From: Candidatus Kapaibacterium sp.
GTDB taxonomy: Bacteria > Bacteroidota > Ignavibacteria > Kapaibacteriales > UBA2268
Direction of reading: 5' to 3'
Assembly: GCA_937927515.1 (NCBI GenBank)
Contig: CALBDO010000016.1
Span: forward strand, 1 to 60,555
DNA length: 60,555 bases
Part shown: piece after piece, positions 33,930 to 43,788 of the stretch
Layout: every line of letters starts with the position of its first letter
How positions within the stretch are numbered: position 1 is the stretch's first letter
The notes under the pieces: generated by a model
Databases searched by the model: none
What the model saw: only the letters and a program-made list of their open reading frames with translations
What the model was told of the DNA's origin: nothing
Made by a program: the position numbers and the translations under genes

Positions 33930-34649
33930 ATGGAAATCAAGGATTTAAATGTCTGGATTACTGGCGCTAGCAGCGGTATTGGCCTGGCACTTGCTAAAAT
34001 TTTCGCTGTAAATGGTGCCACGACAATCATCTCTAGCCGAGACAAAGAGAGATTGCTAAATGCAATGAATGAAATTGGCTCGGAGCACCGTGTCTTCCTT
34101 TTTCCTTGCGATGTTGCAAATCCAGAGCAAGTTTTCTCCGTTTACGATAAACTCAAGCAAACAAACATCCACGTTAATGTATTAATTAATAACGCAGGCA
34201 ATTACCACAGCGGCAAATTCCTCGGCTTTCCTTTGGAAAAGTTCGACGAAAGCTTCGCAACAAATGTCCGTGGCGTATTCCTTTGCACTCAAGCGGTCTT
34301 GCCAACTATGGTGGAAAATAAGTTTGGTATTATTGTCAATATCCTCTCTGTCGTTGTGGACAAAATCTTTCTCAACGCATCTGTCTATTCTGCAACCAAA
34401 TCTGCTGTCTTGGCTATGAGCAAATCCATGCGCGAGGAGCTTCGAAATCAAAACATCAAGGTGATGAATGTCTACCCCGGTGCAACATTGACGAACATTT
34501 GGAGCAAGCCTATTGCGGAAAAGTTCGGCAATCGAATGCTTAAACCCGAGGATATTGCCCAGGCTATCTTTCGCAACATCGAAGCTTCGCTCATCGATGG
34601 TGTTATGGTGGAGGAACTCGTTGTTCGTCCTCAATTAGGCGACTTGTAG
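33930..34649 (+). CDS. Short-chain dehydrogenase/reductase
   Basis: 239 residues from the ATG at 33930; a start at 33906 would overlap the previous gene and add an unrelated leader. The Rossmann motif is TGASSGIG (11-18), NNAG follows, and the catalytic Ser (NILSVV) and YxxxK (YSATK) are intact. It is a classical SDR; R at the end of the second strand (SSRDKERL) suggests NADPH. Substrate unknown. Confidence 0.9.
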   Translation: MEIKDLNVWITGASSGIGLALAKIFAVNGATTIISSRDKERLLNAMNEIGSEHRVFLFPCDVANPEQVFSVYDKLKQTNIHVNVLINNAGNYHSGKFLGFPLEKFDESFATNVRGVFLCTQAVLPTMVENKFGIIVNILSVVVDKIFLNASVYSATKSAVLAMSKSMREELRNQNIKVMNVYPGATLTNIWSKPIAEKFGNRMLKPEDIAQAIFRNIEASLIDGVMVEELVVRPQLGDL

Positions 34650-34665
34650 GTTTTGCGATAAATTT

Positions 34666-35286
34666 ATGGATAAATTAGCTCGAATATTCCTGTGCTGGCT
34701 AATACTTTTCTTGCCATCAAGTAAGTCCTTTTGCCTCGACAAAGACAAGGTCTTCGAAAATCTAAAGGCAAAATATCTCTCCGCAAATTCACTCAAGGTT
34801 TCCTTCGCTTTGCGCAATTCTCGACTGCAAGGCACTCTCGTCGTTCGACAGCCAAATTTGTTTCGACTTGTGCTTAATGATGGCACAGTCCTAGATAAAA
34901 TTATTGTCTGCGACGGGAAGACATTGTGGAACTACTCCCCTCGCAACAAAAATGTCATCATCTCCGACCTCGTCGAGGAAGAGGCACCGAGCCTTCAAAA
35001 TTTTTTTACAAATCTACTGGCTAATTACAAACCTCTCTCGCTCGCAAACGAAAACAACTCCGCTATCGGTAGTAGCTTGGTACTGACATTGAAGTCTGCC
35101 GAAAGCCCAAGCCAGCTCGTGCGCATCTACTTGGGCAAAGACCTCGCAATCAAGGCAATCGACCTCGACAACGAAACCCCACTCTCCTTTTACTTGATTA
35201 AAAAAATTCAAATCAATCCCAAATTGCCAAATAACTACTTCCAGTTTTCTCCCCCCAAAGGCATCGATGTCTTCGACTATCGTTAA
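34666..35286 (+). CDS. lolA: LolA-family outer-membrane lipoprotein carrier
   Basis: 206 residues with signal peptide MDKLARIFLCWLILFLPSS. The LolA fold is recognisable from FRLVLNDGTVLDKIIVCDGKTLWNYSP and the C-terminal FQFSPPKGIDVFDY. LolA ferries lipoproteins from the inner membrane to the outer membrane. It starts 17 bp after the SDR gene and probably shares its transcript. Lnt, the maturing enzyme, is also in this window. Confidence 0.88.
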   Translation: MDKLARIFLCWLILFLPSSKSFCLDKDKVFENLKAKYLSANSLKVSFALRNSRLQGTLVVRQPNLFRLVLNDGTVLDKIIVCDGKTLWNYSPRNKNVIISDLVEEEAPSLQNFFTNLLANYKPLSLANENNSAIGSSLVLTLKSAESPSQLVRIYLGKDLAIKAIDLDNETPLSFYLIKKIQINPKLPNNYFQFSPPKGIDVFDYR

Positions 35287-35349
35287 TCTTCTCTTCACAT
35301 TTATTTGGTTTATTATTTAATTTTGCTATTCAATTATTACTCTACTTTG

Positions 35350-38300
35350 ATGATATTTGAAAACAAAACCCCTAAAAATGTTATCAACAAAATTTACTAC
35401 CATCTTCCAATCGAAAAGAAAAGCTTCGACAAGTTTGTAACAGAACTAATTAATTTCCGAAATCAAATTAATACCGAGCAAACAGAGGAACACAACAAAA
35501 ATATTTTGCGCGACTTTCTAATCAAAACTTTCTACAGGGACTACTCTGTAAATTCCTTTGGCGAAATCGACTTAGCTATTAAGCAAGCTTCGGAAGGAGA
35601 ACCTTTGGAGGTTATATTCGAAGTCAAAAACCCTTTAAACTCCTCCGAGATGATTTCTCCCGAAGATTTCAATCGTCGCTCGTTCCACGAAGCATTGCTT
35701 TACTATCTCCGCGAAAAAATCGATAAAAACAATCATTACCTCAAACACATTATAATTACAAACTGTCTGCAATGGTATGTCTTTGGCGCTTCCTCCTTCG
35801 AGCAAGTATTCTTTCGAAATACCGAACTCGTAAAGAATTTCATTGATTGGAAAAACAACAGATACGATAGTTCGACTACTGGATTCTTCTACGAAAACAT
35901 CGCAAAAAGATTCATCGACACCAGCGACGGGACCCTGCCCTACGTTCTCTTGAATTTCGAAACGATTCCCCAAAATCTCTCCCTGGAGGAAGCCTACAAC
36001 CGAATCGAGCTTATTGAATTGTATAAATTCCTCTCCCCGGTGCATTTGCTACGACGTCCTTTTGCAAACGACAACAACTCCTTGAATAGAGAGTTCTACG
36101 ACGAGCTACTCCACATACTCGGACTACAAGAGGTACACGGGGAGAATATCACAATCAAACGACTGCCTCCTGAAAAGCGAAAGACCGGATACCTTATCGA
36201 AAATACCATCGAACGGCTTTATTCTCGGTGCAATTTCCACCGCTCCGACGAAGATGCCTTTGAAATCGCTCTCGAACTCGTGCTCACTTGGCTCAATCGT
36301 ATTCTCTTCCTTAAATTGCTCGAGGCTCGGCTGAATGCAAACAAGCCTCCCGAGGATTCCTTCTTCTTCTTGAACACTGATGTCATCAAGGATTTCTACT
36401 CGCTTTACATCTTGTTTTTCGATGTCCTTGCTGTACCCGTCTCTAAAAGAAATCCCGAAGTTCATCAACGCTTCGAACGAGTCCCTTTTCTCAATAGCTC
36501 GCTGTTTGAAATTACATCGACAGAAAGAGATTACTTCACCATTAATGAATTGAATAGCACGCTCTCTATTCCATATTTTAGCCGAACAGTCCTCAAAGAC
36601 GAGGCTGGAAATCGTTTGACCGGTAATGTAAACACGCTAGCTTATCTACTAAACTTCCTCAACGCATACAATTTCGGCTCCGTTCAGGAATCGTCTGTGC
36701 AAGAGAGCCCAAAATCTCTAATCAACGCTGCTGTCCTGGGCTTGATTTTCGAAAAAGTTAACGGCTACCGCGACGGCTCTTTCTTCACGCCCGGCGAAAT
36801 TACAATGTTTATGGCTCGTAGTGCTATTCGAACACGCTTGCTGCATCTTTTCAACCAGCGATATAATTGGAACGCAGATAACTTCGAAGATTTGCCTAAT
36901 TACATCCAAAGAAATCTCAACAGAGCTAAAATCCTCGAATACAACCAGATTTGCGATTCAATCCGCATCTGCGACCCAGCTGTCGGCTCTGGCCATTTCC
37001 TTGTCTCGTGCTTGAACGAACTTATCGCTTGTAAATCGGAACTGGGAATACTCGCCGATAGCAACGGCTACACTCTTAAAATCAAAGCCATAAACGAAAA
37101 CGACGAACTACTCCTATACGACGATTCGGATAACATCTTCAAATACGACCCAAATAATTCTTCCTCCCGTCACATACAAAAAACTATTTTCCATGAAAAA
37201 CTTAACATCATCGAAAATTGCCTCTTCGGTGTCGATATCAACCCAAAATCTGTTTACATCACCAGACTTAGGCTTTGGATTGAACTGCTTAAAAATGCTT
37301 ACCACCACGACGACGGAAACTTGGAAACTCTGCCTAATATCGATTTGAACATCAAAGATGGCGATTCCCTACTCTCGCGTTTTCATCTGGACGATACCTC
37401 GGTCTCCCTTTACTCCGCACAACTCATAGCAGATTACAAAAACAAGGTCAAAGCCTACAAATCCACAACCGATAAAAAAGCTCGAAGTAAATTGCTCGTA
37501 GAGATTGAAAACATCAAAAATCTACTCAAAGGAAATATAATCCAAAAATCCTCTCTATACTTGAAACGCTCCGAGCTAAAAGAAAAGTTGCAAAGCATAA
37601 CCGATGTTAATTCTTTGTTCGAGTTACCCTCGGAAGAAAAACAGAAAACAAAGCAACTTATACAAAAATTAGAAGCAGATATCCAGGATATCGAAGAAAA
37701 AATCAAAGCCGAGGAGCAACGATACCAGAACTGCAAGACCTTCGAGTGGCGCCTCGAATTTCCAGAAGTCCTCGACGAGGAGGGAAACTTCCTCGGCTTC
37801 GACATCGTAATCGGCAATCCACCTTACATTCCACTTCAAAAGGATGGCGGAAGGCTTGCTAATCTTTACCAAGGCGAAAATTACAAGACGCTCGCCCGCA
37901 CTAGCGATATCTACGCTCTGTTCTACGAGCGTGGTATGCAACTGCTCAAACCCGAGGGCTTGCTCTGCTTCGTAACCTCGAACAAATGGATGCGCGCCGG
38001 CTACGGAGAAAAACTCCGTAAGTTCTTCACCGCTTACAACCCACTTCTCCTTGTCGACCTCGGTCCCGGCGTCTTCGAACACGCCACCGTCGATACCTGC
38101 ATCCTCATGGTGCAGAAAAAATCTATCCAACCCCCTCCGCAAACCATTACAGAGCTCTCCGAAACTAGCCCCGAGGCTCCTTACTCGCTGCGCGCTGTAA
38201 CCATCGTGCGCGAAGGCAAAAAACCACTGGAAATAAATAAGCAACTAGCCGAGCGTGGCGTCCTACTACGCAGGCTGAGTTCCGAGGCGTGGTTCATCGC

Positions 38301-39261
38301 CTCCGAGGCAGAATATCGGCTCAAGGAAAAAATCAGGCGCATCGGCAAACCTCTAAAAGATTGGGACGTGAAAATTTTTTATGGAATTAAAACCGGACTA
38401 AACGAAGCCTTTATCATAACCACTGAAAAGCGAAACGAGATATTAGCAAATTGCCGCGACGAAGCTGAGCGCCAGCGCACCGAAGCCATCATCAAGCCCA
38501 TTTTGCGTGGCAGGGATATAAAGCGCTACTACTACGAATGGGCAGGGCTGTGGGTGATAGGCATCCCTGCCGGCTGGACAAAAAAAGTAACTCAATCATC
38601 CAGGATTGAGGAAGAGGCAGAACAGGAAGTAATAAAACTATTGCCAAGTTTAATGAACCATTTACTACCTTACAAAGCAAAAGCTCAAAGACGAGATGAC
38701 CAGGGCGACTACTGGTGGGAACTCCGCCGATGTGCCTACTACTCCGAGTTTGAGAAGGAGAAGGTGGTGTACTCGGAGATTGTTCATCAACCACAATTTT
38801 ATTTTGATACAGAAAATTTTTATATCGAAGCAACAGGATTTCTAATGACTGGTAACCACGTCAAATACATGTGTGGACTTTTAAATTCAAATCCTGTAAC
38901 GTATTTCTTTAAAGAATGGTATGCTGGGGGTGGCCTTGGAGATGAAGGATATCGGTATAAAAAAGCATTTTTAGAAAATCTGCCCATTCCCCCCATCACA
39001 TCGGAGAATCTGCATATTGTGAGGCGGATAGAGGAATTGGTGGATATGATTTTGGAAGCGAAGAGAACACCCCTAACCCCTCTACAAGAGGGGAATGCAC
39101 CCCTTGCCCCTCTACAAGAGGGGAATGCACCCCTTGCCCCTCTAAGAGAGGGGAATGAGTTGGTGAGGACGGATGATTGGGAGCGAGAAATAGACCAGCT
39201 GGTGTATCAGCTCTACGAGCTCACGGAGGAGGAGATAGGGATAGTCGAAGGTAAGAAATAG
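35350..39261 (+). CDS. Type IIG restriction-modification enzyme (Eco57I-like methylase with fused nuclease)
   Basis: 1303 residues from the ATG at 35350; a start at 35305 adds a hydrophobic leader and is less likely. N-terminal PD-(D/E)xK nuclease: GEIDLAI with Asp74, then VIFEVK with Glu91 and Lys93. Central N6-adenine methylase: motif I CDPAVGSGHF near 540 and motif IV GNPPYIPL near 822, with a Lys/Glu-rich coiled coil between. The C-terminal third resembles a TaqI-like specificity domain (GRDIKRYYYEWAG; FLMTGNHVKYMCGLLNS). It should both cut and methylate DNA as one chain, and no separate R or S gene is adjacent. A TAATTTTG box lies at 35318-35325. Three palindromic repeats are inserted near the C-terminus. 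Confidence 0.9.
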   Translation: MIFENKTPKNVINKIYYHLPIEKKSFDKFVTELINFRNQINTEQTEEHNKNILRDFLIKTFYRDYSVNSFGEIDLAIKQASEGEPLEVIFEVKNPLNSSEMISPEDFNRRSFHEALLYYLREKIDKNNHYLKHIIITNCLQWYVFGASSFEQVFFRNTELVKNFIDWKNNRYDSSTTGFFYENIAKRFIDTSDGTLPYVLLNFETIPQNLSLEEAYNRIELIELYKFLSPVHLLRRPFANDNNSLNREFYDELLHILGLQEVHGENITIKRLPPEKRKTGYLIENTIERLYSRCNFHRSDEDAFEIALELVLTWLNRILFLKLLEARLNANKPPEDSFFFLNTDVIKDFYSLYILFFDVLAVPVSKRNPEVHQRFERVPFLNSSLFEITSTERDYFTINELNSTLSIPYFSRTVLKDEAGNRLTGNVNTLAYLLNFLNAYNFGSVQESSVQESPKSLINAAVLGLIFEKVNGYRDGSFFTPGEITMFMARSAIRTRLLHLFNQRYNWNADNFEDLPNYIQRNLNRAKILEYNQICDSIRICDPAVGSGHFLVSCLNELIACKSELGILADSNGYTLKIKAINENDELLLYDDSDNIFKYDPNNSSSRHIQKTIFHEKLNIIENCLFGVDINPKSVYITRLRLWIELLKNAYHHDDGNLETLPNIDLNIKDGDSLLSRFHLDDTSVSLYSAQLIADYKNKVKAYKSTTDKKARSKLLVEIENIKNLLKGNIIQKSSLYLKRSELKEKLQSITDVNSLFELPSEEKQKTKQLIQKLEADIQDIEEKIKAEEQRYQNCKTFEWRLEFPEVLDEEGNFLGFDIVIGNPPYIPLQKDGGRLANLYQGENYKTLARTSDIYALFYERGMQLLKPEGLLCFVTSNKWMRAGYGEKLRKFFTAYNPLLLVDLGPGVFEHATVDTCILMVQKKSIQPPPQTITELSETSPEAPYSLRAVTIVREGKKPLEINKQLAERGVLLRRLSSEAWFIASEAEYRLKEKIRRIGKPLKDWDVKIFYGIKTGLNEAFIITTEKRNEILANCRDEAERQRTEAIIKPILRGRDIKRYYYEWAGLWVIGIPAGWTKKVTQSSRIEEEAEQEVIKLLPSLMNHLLPYKAKAQRRDDQGDYWWELRRCAYYSEFEKEKVVYSEIVHQPQFYFDTENFYIEATGFLMTGNHVKYMCGLLNSNPVTYFFKEWYAGGGLGDEGYRYKKAFLENLPIPPITSENLHIVRRIEELVDMILEAKRTPLTPLQEGNAPLAPLQEGNAPLAPLREGNELVRTDDWEREIDQLVYQLYELTEEEIGIVEGKK
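39068..39157 (+). repeat. Three tandem 30 bp palindromic units inside the type IIG gene
   Basis: Three 30 bp units in direct tandem (39068-39097, 39098-39127, 39128-39157). Each holds the palindrome CCCCTCTACAAGAGGGG, or a variant in the last unit. They are in frame and encode T/A-PLxPLQ/R-EGN three times, between the specificity domain and the conserved C-terminal helix. Elements with this palindrome resemble intergenic mini-repeats, here tolerated inside a gene. Confidence 0.9.
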
Positions 39262-39294
39262 GCCCAGTCGCATTGCCGACGAATTACATTCAAA

Positions 39295-39324
39295 ATTGTT
39301 TGTTTGCAAAAATTCTTAATTTTG
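39295..39324 (+). promoter_or_regulatory. Candidate promoter of pepT
   Basis: TAATTTTG at 39317-39324 matches the Bacteroidota -7 box fully. ATTG, with one mismatch to TTTG, lies 18 bases upstream at 39295-39298. The pepT ATG follows 22 bases later. Confidence 0.4.
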
Positions 39325-39345
39325 TTTTTTTATTTAAGAGGTGAA

Positions 39346-40605
39346 ATGTCTGTCTCTGCTCTTGATAGGTTTTTGCGGTATGTTAGAATTAATACACAAT
39401 CGAGCGAAGCAAATATAGAGCAAACCCCAAGTAGCCCCGGGCAATTCGAACTTGCAAGTCTCCTCGTCGAAGAACTTAAAAATTTAGGATTGCACGATGC
39501 AGAAGTGGACGAGCATTGCTACGTAATGGCAACTATACCCTCGAACTTGCCCGAGACCCACCCAGCCTACGGTAAAGTGCCAAATATTGCATTCCTTGCC
39601 CATTTGGATACCTCGCCCGAGGTTTCTGCCGAAAATGTCAATCCACAAATAATCGAAAAATACGATGGTAGCGATATTGTACTTCCTGCAGACCCGAGCG
39701 TGGTAATTCGTGTCGAGGAGAATCCAAATTTGAGAAAATGTATCGGGCATACCATTGTAACAACGGATGGAACAACCCTACTGGGCGCAGACAATAAAGC
39801 AGGCATTGCTGCTATTATGACTATGGCAGAAATTTTGACAAGCAATCCGCAGATTTTGCACGGAAATATTCGAATATGTTTTACCCCCGACGAGGAAATT
39901 GGCAATGGCACCAAGTATCTGAACCTGGAGAAGCTCAACGCTAAGTATGCTTATACAGTCGATGGCGATTTGCCCGGGGAGCTCAACAAGGAAACATTTA
40001 GCGCCGACCAAGCAACAGTTACATTCATTGGACGAGACATACATCCCGGTACAGCAAAAGGCATTATGCTGAACTCCATTCGCATTGCTGCGGATTTTAT
40101 TGCACGTCTGCCCAAAGATATGGCTCCCGAAACTACCGAAGGCTACGAACCATACATACATCCTTATGTCATGGAGGGAGGAGTTGGCAAAACCACTGTA
40201 AAACTTCTTTTGCGGGACTTTCGTACCTCGGGCCTCGACGAGCAGAAAAAGTTACTTGCCGAGATAATCGATGAACTGAAGAAGATTTACCCACGATGTG
40301 AAATGACATTGGAAACGAAATTCCAATATCGGAACATGCACGACCATTTAATGAATACGCCAGAGGTTTTGGACAATCTCTGGGAGGCTGCAATTCGTAG
40401 TGGCGTGGAGCCGTACTGGAAGCCAATACGTGGCGGTACAGATGGCTCCAGACTAACCGAAATGGGAGTGCCAACACCGAACATATACACCGGCGGCAAC
40501 AACTTCCACAGCAAGACCGAGTGGCTATCGGTCGATTTTTTGAATAAATCTGTGGAAACCCTGGTAAACTTAGTACAAGTTTGGGTAGAAAAATCAACAC
40601 AATAG
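39346..40605 (+). CDS. pepT: Peptidase T (tripeptide aminopeptidase)
   Basis: 419 residues from the ATG at 39346, preceded by AAGAGGTG; a start at 39304 lacks this. M20 metallopeptidase: metal ligands in AFLAHLDTSPE, LLGADNKAGIAA and FTPDEEIGNGT, then the dimerisation domain and the final IYTGGNNFHSKTEWL with its His ligand. It removes N-terminal residues from tripeptides. The OPT transporter follows after 10 bp, so import and hydrolysis of small peptides are coupled. Confidence 0.96.
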   Translation: MSVSALDRFLRYVRINTQSSEANIEQTPSSPGQFELASLLVEELKNLGLHDAEVDEHCYVMATIPSNLPETHPAYGKVPNIAFLAHLDTSPEVSAENVNPQIIEKYDGSDIVLPADPSVVIRVEENPNLRKCIGHTIVTTDGTTLLGADNKAGIAAIMTMAEILTSNPQILHGNIRICFTPDEEIGNGTKYLNLEKLNAKYAYTVDGDLPGELNKETFSADQATVTFIGRDIHPGTAKGIMLNSIRIAADFIARLPKDMAPETTEGYEPYIHPYVMEGGVGKTTVKLLLRDFRTSGLDEQKKLLAEIIDELKKIYPRCEMTLETKFQYRNMHDHLMNTPEVLDNLWEAAIRSGVEPYWKPIRGGTDGSRLTEMGVPTPNIYTGGNNFHSKTEWLSVDFLNKSVETLVNLVQVWVEKSTQ

Positions 40606-40615
40606 AGGTGCTAAT

Positions 40616-42724
40616 ATGGCTTTTGAGCATCAGACAACGGATTCTGGAATTAGTTTACCCGAAAATGCGCATCGCGAACTTAACCCCGGCGAGGTATATC
40701 GCCCAATACTGCAGCCCGAGTACAAATTTCCCGAATCGACTTTCTATTCGGTGACTCTCGGCTTGTTGATGGCTATAATCTTTTCCGCAGCGGCAGCCTA
40801 CTCCGGGTTGAAAATTGGACAAGTGATGGAGGCTGCGATACCAATCTCGATAATTGCTGTTGGAATATCAGCGGCAGCACGCAAAAGAAAGGCTCTCGGG
40901 CAGAATGTAATTTTGCAATCCATCGGTGCCTCCTCTGGGGTAATTGTTGCAGGGGCTGTTTTTACAATTCCGGCTCTTTATATTTTGAAGCTCGATGCAT
41001 CGTTTTTCCAAATTTTCTTCGCTTCGATGCTTGGTGGCTTCCTCGGAATCTTGTTCCTAATCCCGTTTCGTAAGTTCTTTGTAAAGGAAATGCATGGAAA
41101 ATTTCCCTTCCCCGAAGCAACAGCAATTACCGAAATCCTGGTCACCGGAGAGAAAGGTGGGAGAAGTGCTGCAGTGCTTGTTACAAGTGGCATCATAGGC
41201 GGGTTGTACGATTTTTGTTTTTCGACTTTACATTTTTGGAAAGAGACCTTTACCTCGAGGGTCATACCTTTTGGAGAAATGATTGCAGACAAGTTCAAAC
41301 TGCTATTCCAACTCAATGTAAGTGCAATGATTTTCGGCTTTGGCTATCTGATAGGCTTGAAATACTCCTTGATAATAACCATCGGCTCGCTACTTTCATG
41401 GTTTGTTTTGGTGCCATTGATTAATCAAATTGGTCAAATTACAGCTGTCGATGGTGTGAATTTGTTTGCGGCGATGCCACCAGAGCAGATTTTCTCGCAA
41501 TATGTGCGCCCAATTGGTATTGGGGCAATTGCAATGGCTGGAATTATAGGTATCTTGAAGTCTTACAAAGTTATCGGCAATGCATTTTCGATAGCAATCA
41601 AAGGCTTTAAAAAGAAGAAAAAGACCACACAATTGTATTCAGACGAGCATCTAAGAACACAGAAAGACATACCAATGCATCTGCTTTTGGTATTTATCTT
41701 TTTGACTATTCTTGGTATATTCATATTTCTTTTACTCGGAGTAAATATTACGCCACTGCAAGCGATAATTGCACTTTTGACAGTTGTAATAATATCCTTC
41801 CTTTTCACCTCTGTTGCTGCTAATGCAATAGCAATAGTAGGCACCAATCCCGTCTCTGGTATGACATTGATGACCTTGATACTCTCCTCGCTAATCCTAA
41901 CCCAAGCTGGGCTCTCTGGCAAGGAAGGAATGGTGAGTGCATTGATAATAGGCGGGATTGTATGCACGGCGCTTTCCATGGCTGGAGGTTTCATCACAGA
42001 TTTAAAGGTGGGATATTGGATTGGGACCACCCCCCTGAAGCAGGAGAGTTTTAAATTCCTGGGTGCAATTGTATCTGCAGCCACCGTCGGGCTTGTGATA
42101 TTTATTTTAAATTCCTCTTATGGATTTACAAAGGAAGACTACGTGCGCAATCAAAATATATTCACGCAAGAGGAATTGTCTAGCATTGAAAAAGGTACAG
42201 CAAGTGGTGAATTGCTCGAAAGATATACGAAAGCATTGAACGCCGCCGAGCCATTAGTCGCACCGCAAGCAAACGCAATGGCAGCTGTAATCAAGCCATT
42301 GATGTCGCCACAAGCAAAAGTAGATTGGATATTGTATCTGGTAGGTGTATTCATCGCTTTATTTATAAATTGGCTGGGCATATCGCCATTAGCTTTTGCC
42401 TTGGGGATGTATCTGCCGTTGCCACTGAACACTCCTCTCCTTGTTGGAGGCTTGGTCTCCCACTTTATTCAAAAATGGACGAAAGACGAGAAATTGAAAA
42501 ATGCGCGAATGCAAAGAGGTACTTTGATAGCATCTGGCTTTATGGCTGGAGCCTCGTTGTTTGGAGTGGTTGGTGCCTTGTTACTCTTCTTCAAAATCCG
42601 TTTATATGAATTTGTCGGCAGTTGGGGCGAAAGCGTCGGAGCAGAGTGGCTAAGCTTGGCTATGTTCACTATTTTGGTGTTGTATTTCGTACTGGATACG
42701 CTATCTGCAAAAGTCGAGAAATAA
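40616..42724 (+). CDS. OPT-family oligopeptide transporter
   Basis: 702 residues with about 14-16 membrane helices. The N-terminus (ESTFYSVTLGLLMAIIFSAA followed by YSGLKIGQVMEAAIP) and GTNPVSGMTLMTLI are typical of bacterial OPT proteins. Members take up oligopeptides or metal chelates with protons. Its neighbour pepT suggests peptides. The stop overlaps the next ATG by one base. Confidence 0.92.
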   Translation: MAFEHQTTDSGISLPENAHRELNPGEVYRPILQPEYKFPESTFYSVTLGLLMAIIFSAAAAYSGLKIGQVMEAAIPISIIAVGISAAARKRKALGQNVILQSIGASSGVIVAGAVFTIPALYILKLDASFFQIFFASMLGGFLGILFLIPFRKFFVKEMHGKFPFPEATAITEILVTGEKGGRSAAVLVTSGIIGGLYDFCFSTLHFWKETFTSRVIPFGEMIADKFKLLFQLNVSAMIFGFGYLIGLKYSLIITIGSLLSWFVLVPLINQIGQITAVDGVNLFAAMPPEQIFSQYVRPIGIGAIAMAGIIGILKSYKVIGNAFSIAIKGFKKKKKTTQLYSDEHLRTQKDIPMHLLLVFIFLTILGIFIFLLLGVNITPLQAIIALLTVVIISFLFTSVAANAIAIVGTNPVSGMTLMTLILSSLILTQAGLSGKEGMVSALIIGGIVCTALSMAGGFITDLKVGYWIGTTPLKQESFKFLGAIVSAATVGLVIFILNSSYGFTKEDYVRNQNIFTQEELSSIEKGTASGELLERYTKALNAAEPLVAPQANAMAAVIKPLMSPQAKVDWILYLVGVFIALFINWLGISPLAFALGMYLPLPLNTPLLVGGLVSHFIQKWTKDEKLKNARMQRGTLIASGFMAGASLFGVVGALLLFFKIRLYEFVGSWGESVGAEWLSLAMFTILVLYFVLDTLSAKVEK

Positions 42725-43788
42725 TGAATTTAGAAGAAAAGCTAAGCACCAAGAATAAAAGGTTTAGAATTGGCATAAATATCTTCGTATCGTTAATTTT
42801 GCTTGTCCTGTTAGTTTACCTATCGTTGAAAGGACTGGATTTACCTACCCTGGGCAAACACATAATCTCGGCGAATTATTGGTGGGTGTTGCTATCGGTG
42901 CCAGTAGGCTTATTATCGCACTGGGCGAGAGCCTTGCGGTGGAGAACTATGCTAAAGCCGATATCCAACCCCCGTTCTGTTTGGAATCTCTTCTCCGCTG
43001 TGATGGCTGGATATGCTGTTAACAATATCATTCCCAGAGGTGGTGAACTACTTCGACCATATTATTACAGTCGCAGAGAGAAAATCTCCTTTACGATGAC
43101 GTTTGCCTCAATAGTTGTCGAAAGATTTATCGATTTAATTTCCCTGCTGATGGTATTTGTGCTGGCTTATTTCTTCTTCCGTCAACAGTTAAAAATAGCT
43201 TTGCCAAATTTACACATTGAAAATATTATCTACCCGACTATACTAATCATAATCATAGGTATTTTGAGTTTTTACAAAAAGTGGGTGAACTTCCTATTGG
43301 TCCATTTGGTAAAACCAGTTTCGAAAAAGGTATACCAAAAACTAAACGAACTATTTAAGAAGTTTTTCCTTGGTTTAACCGTAATAAAGCAGCCGTCGCA
43401 ATATCTGCGACTTGCCCTGGAATCGCTTCTAATTTGGTTTCTCTACACTCTGCCATTATATATGATGTTTTTCTCCTTTAGTTTTGCCAAAACATACAAC
43501 CTTGGTTTCGACGATGCTGTACTTTTGATTATTATTTCTGGTATAGGTTATACAGTTGCACCGACTCCGGGAGCTATTGGATTTTATCATTTTCTCATAC
43601 AAAATGCTTTGAACAAATTGTATGGGATAAACATGGAAGAAGCTTTAGCATATGCAACAGTGACACACGGGATAAATTTCCTTACCCAGGTTGTTGTAGG
43701 CGGGGTGTTTCTTTTGCGCGAAAATTTAAGCCTAATTCCAGAGATTAGCCCAGACGAGATTAAGAGTGATGGAGAAGATATATCTTAA
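42724..43788 (+). CDS. Lysylphosphatidylglycerol synthase/flippase-like membrane protein (UPF0104 type)
   Basis: 354 residues from the ATG that overlaps the OPT stop (TAATG); a frame from 42622 would run inside OPT. It has about eight membrane helices. The family pattern is VGLLSHWARALRWRTMLKP near 60-80, NNIIPRGGELLRPYYYSRRE, SIVVERFIDLISL and late APTPGAIGFYH. There is no aminoacyl-transferase domain, so it is a transporter-like or lipid-flipping relative and not an MprF enzyme. Confidence 0.85.
   Translation: MNLEEKLSTKNKRFRIGINIFVSLILLVLLVYLSLKGLDLPTLGKHIISANYWWVLLSVPVGLLSHWARALRWRTMLKPISNPRSVWNLFSAVMAGYAVNNIIPRGGELLRPYYYSRREKISFTMTFASIVVERFIDLISLLMVFVLAYFFFRQQLKIALPNLHIENIIYPTILIIIIGILSFYKKWVNFLLVHLVKPVSKKVYQKLNELFKKFFLGLTVIKQPSQYLRLALESLLIWFLYTLPLYMMFFSFSFAKTYNLGFDDAVLLIIISGIGYTVAPTPGAIGFYHFLIQNALNKLYGINMEEALAYATVTHGINFLTQVVVGGVFLLRENLSLIPEISPDEIKSDGEDIS

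Noticed and set aside
42622-42723. Extended N-terminus for the flippase-like protein
   Set aside because: It would lie wholly inside the OPT gene, and the TAATG overlap at 42724 gives a natural coupled start.
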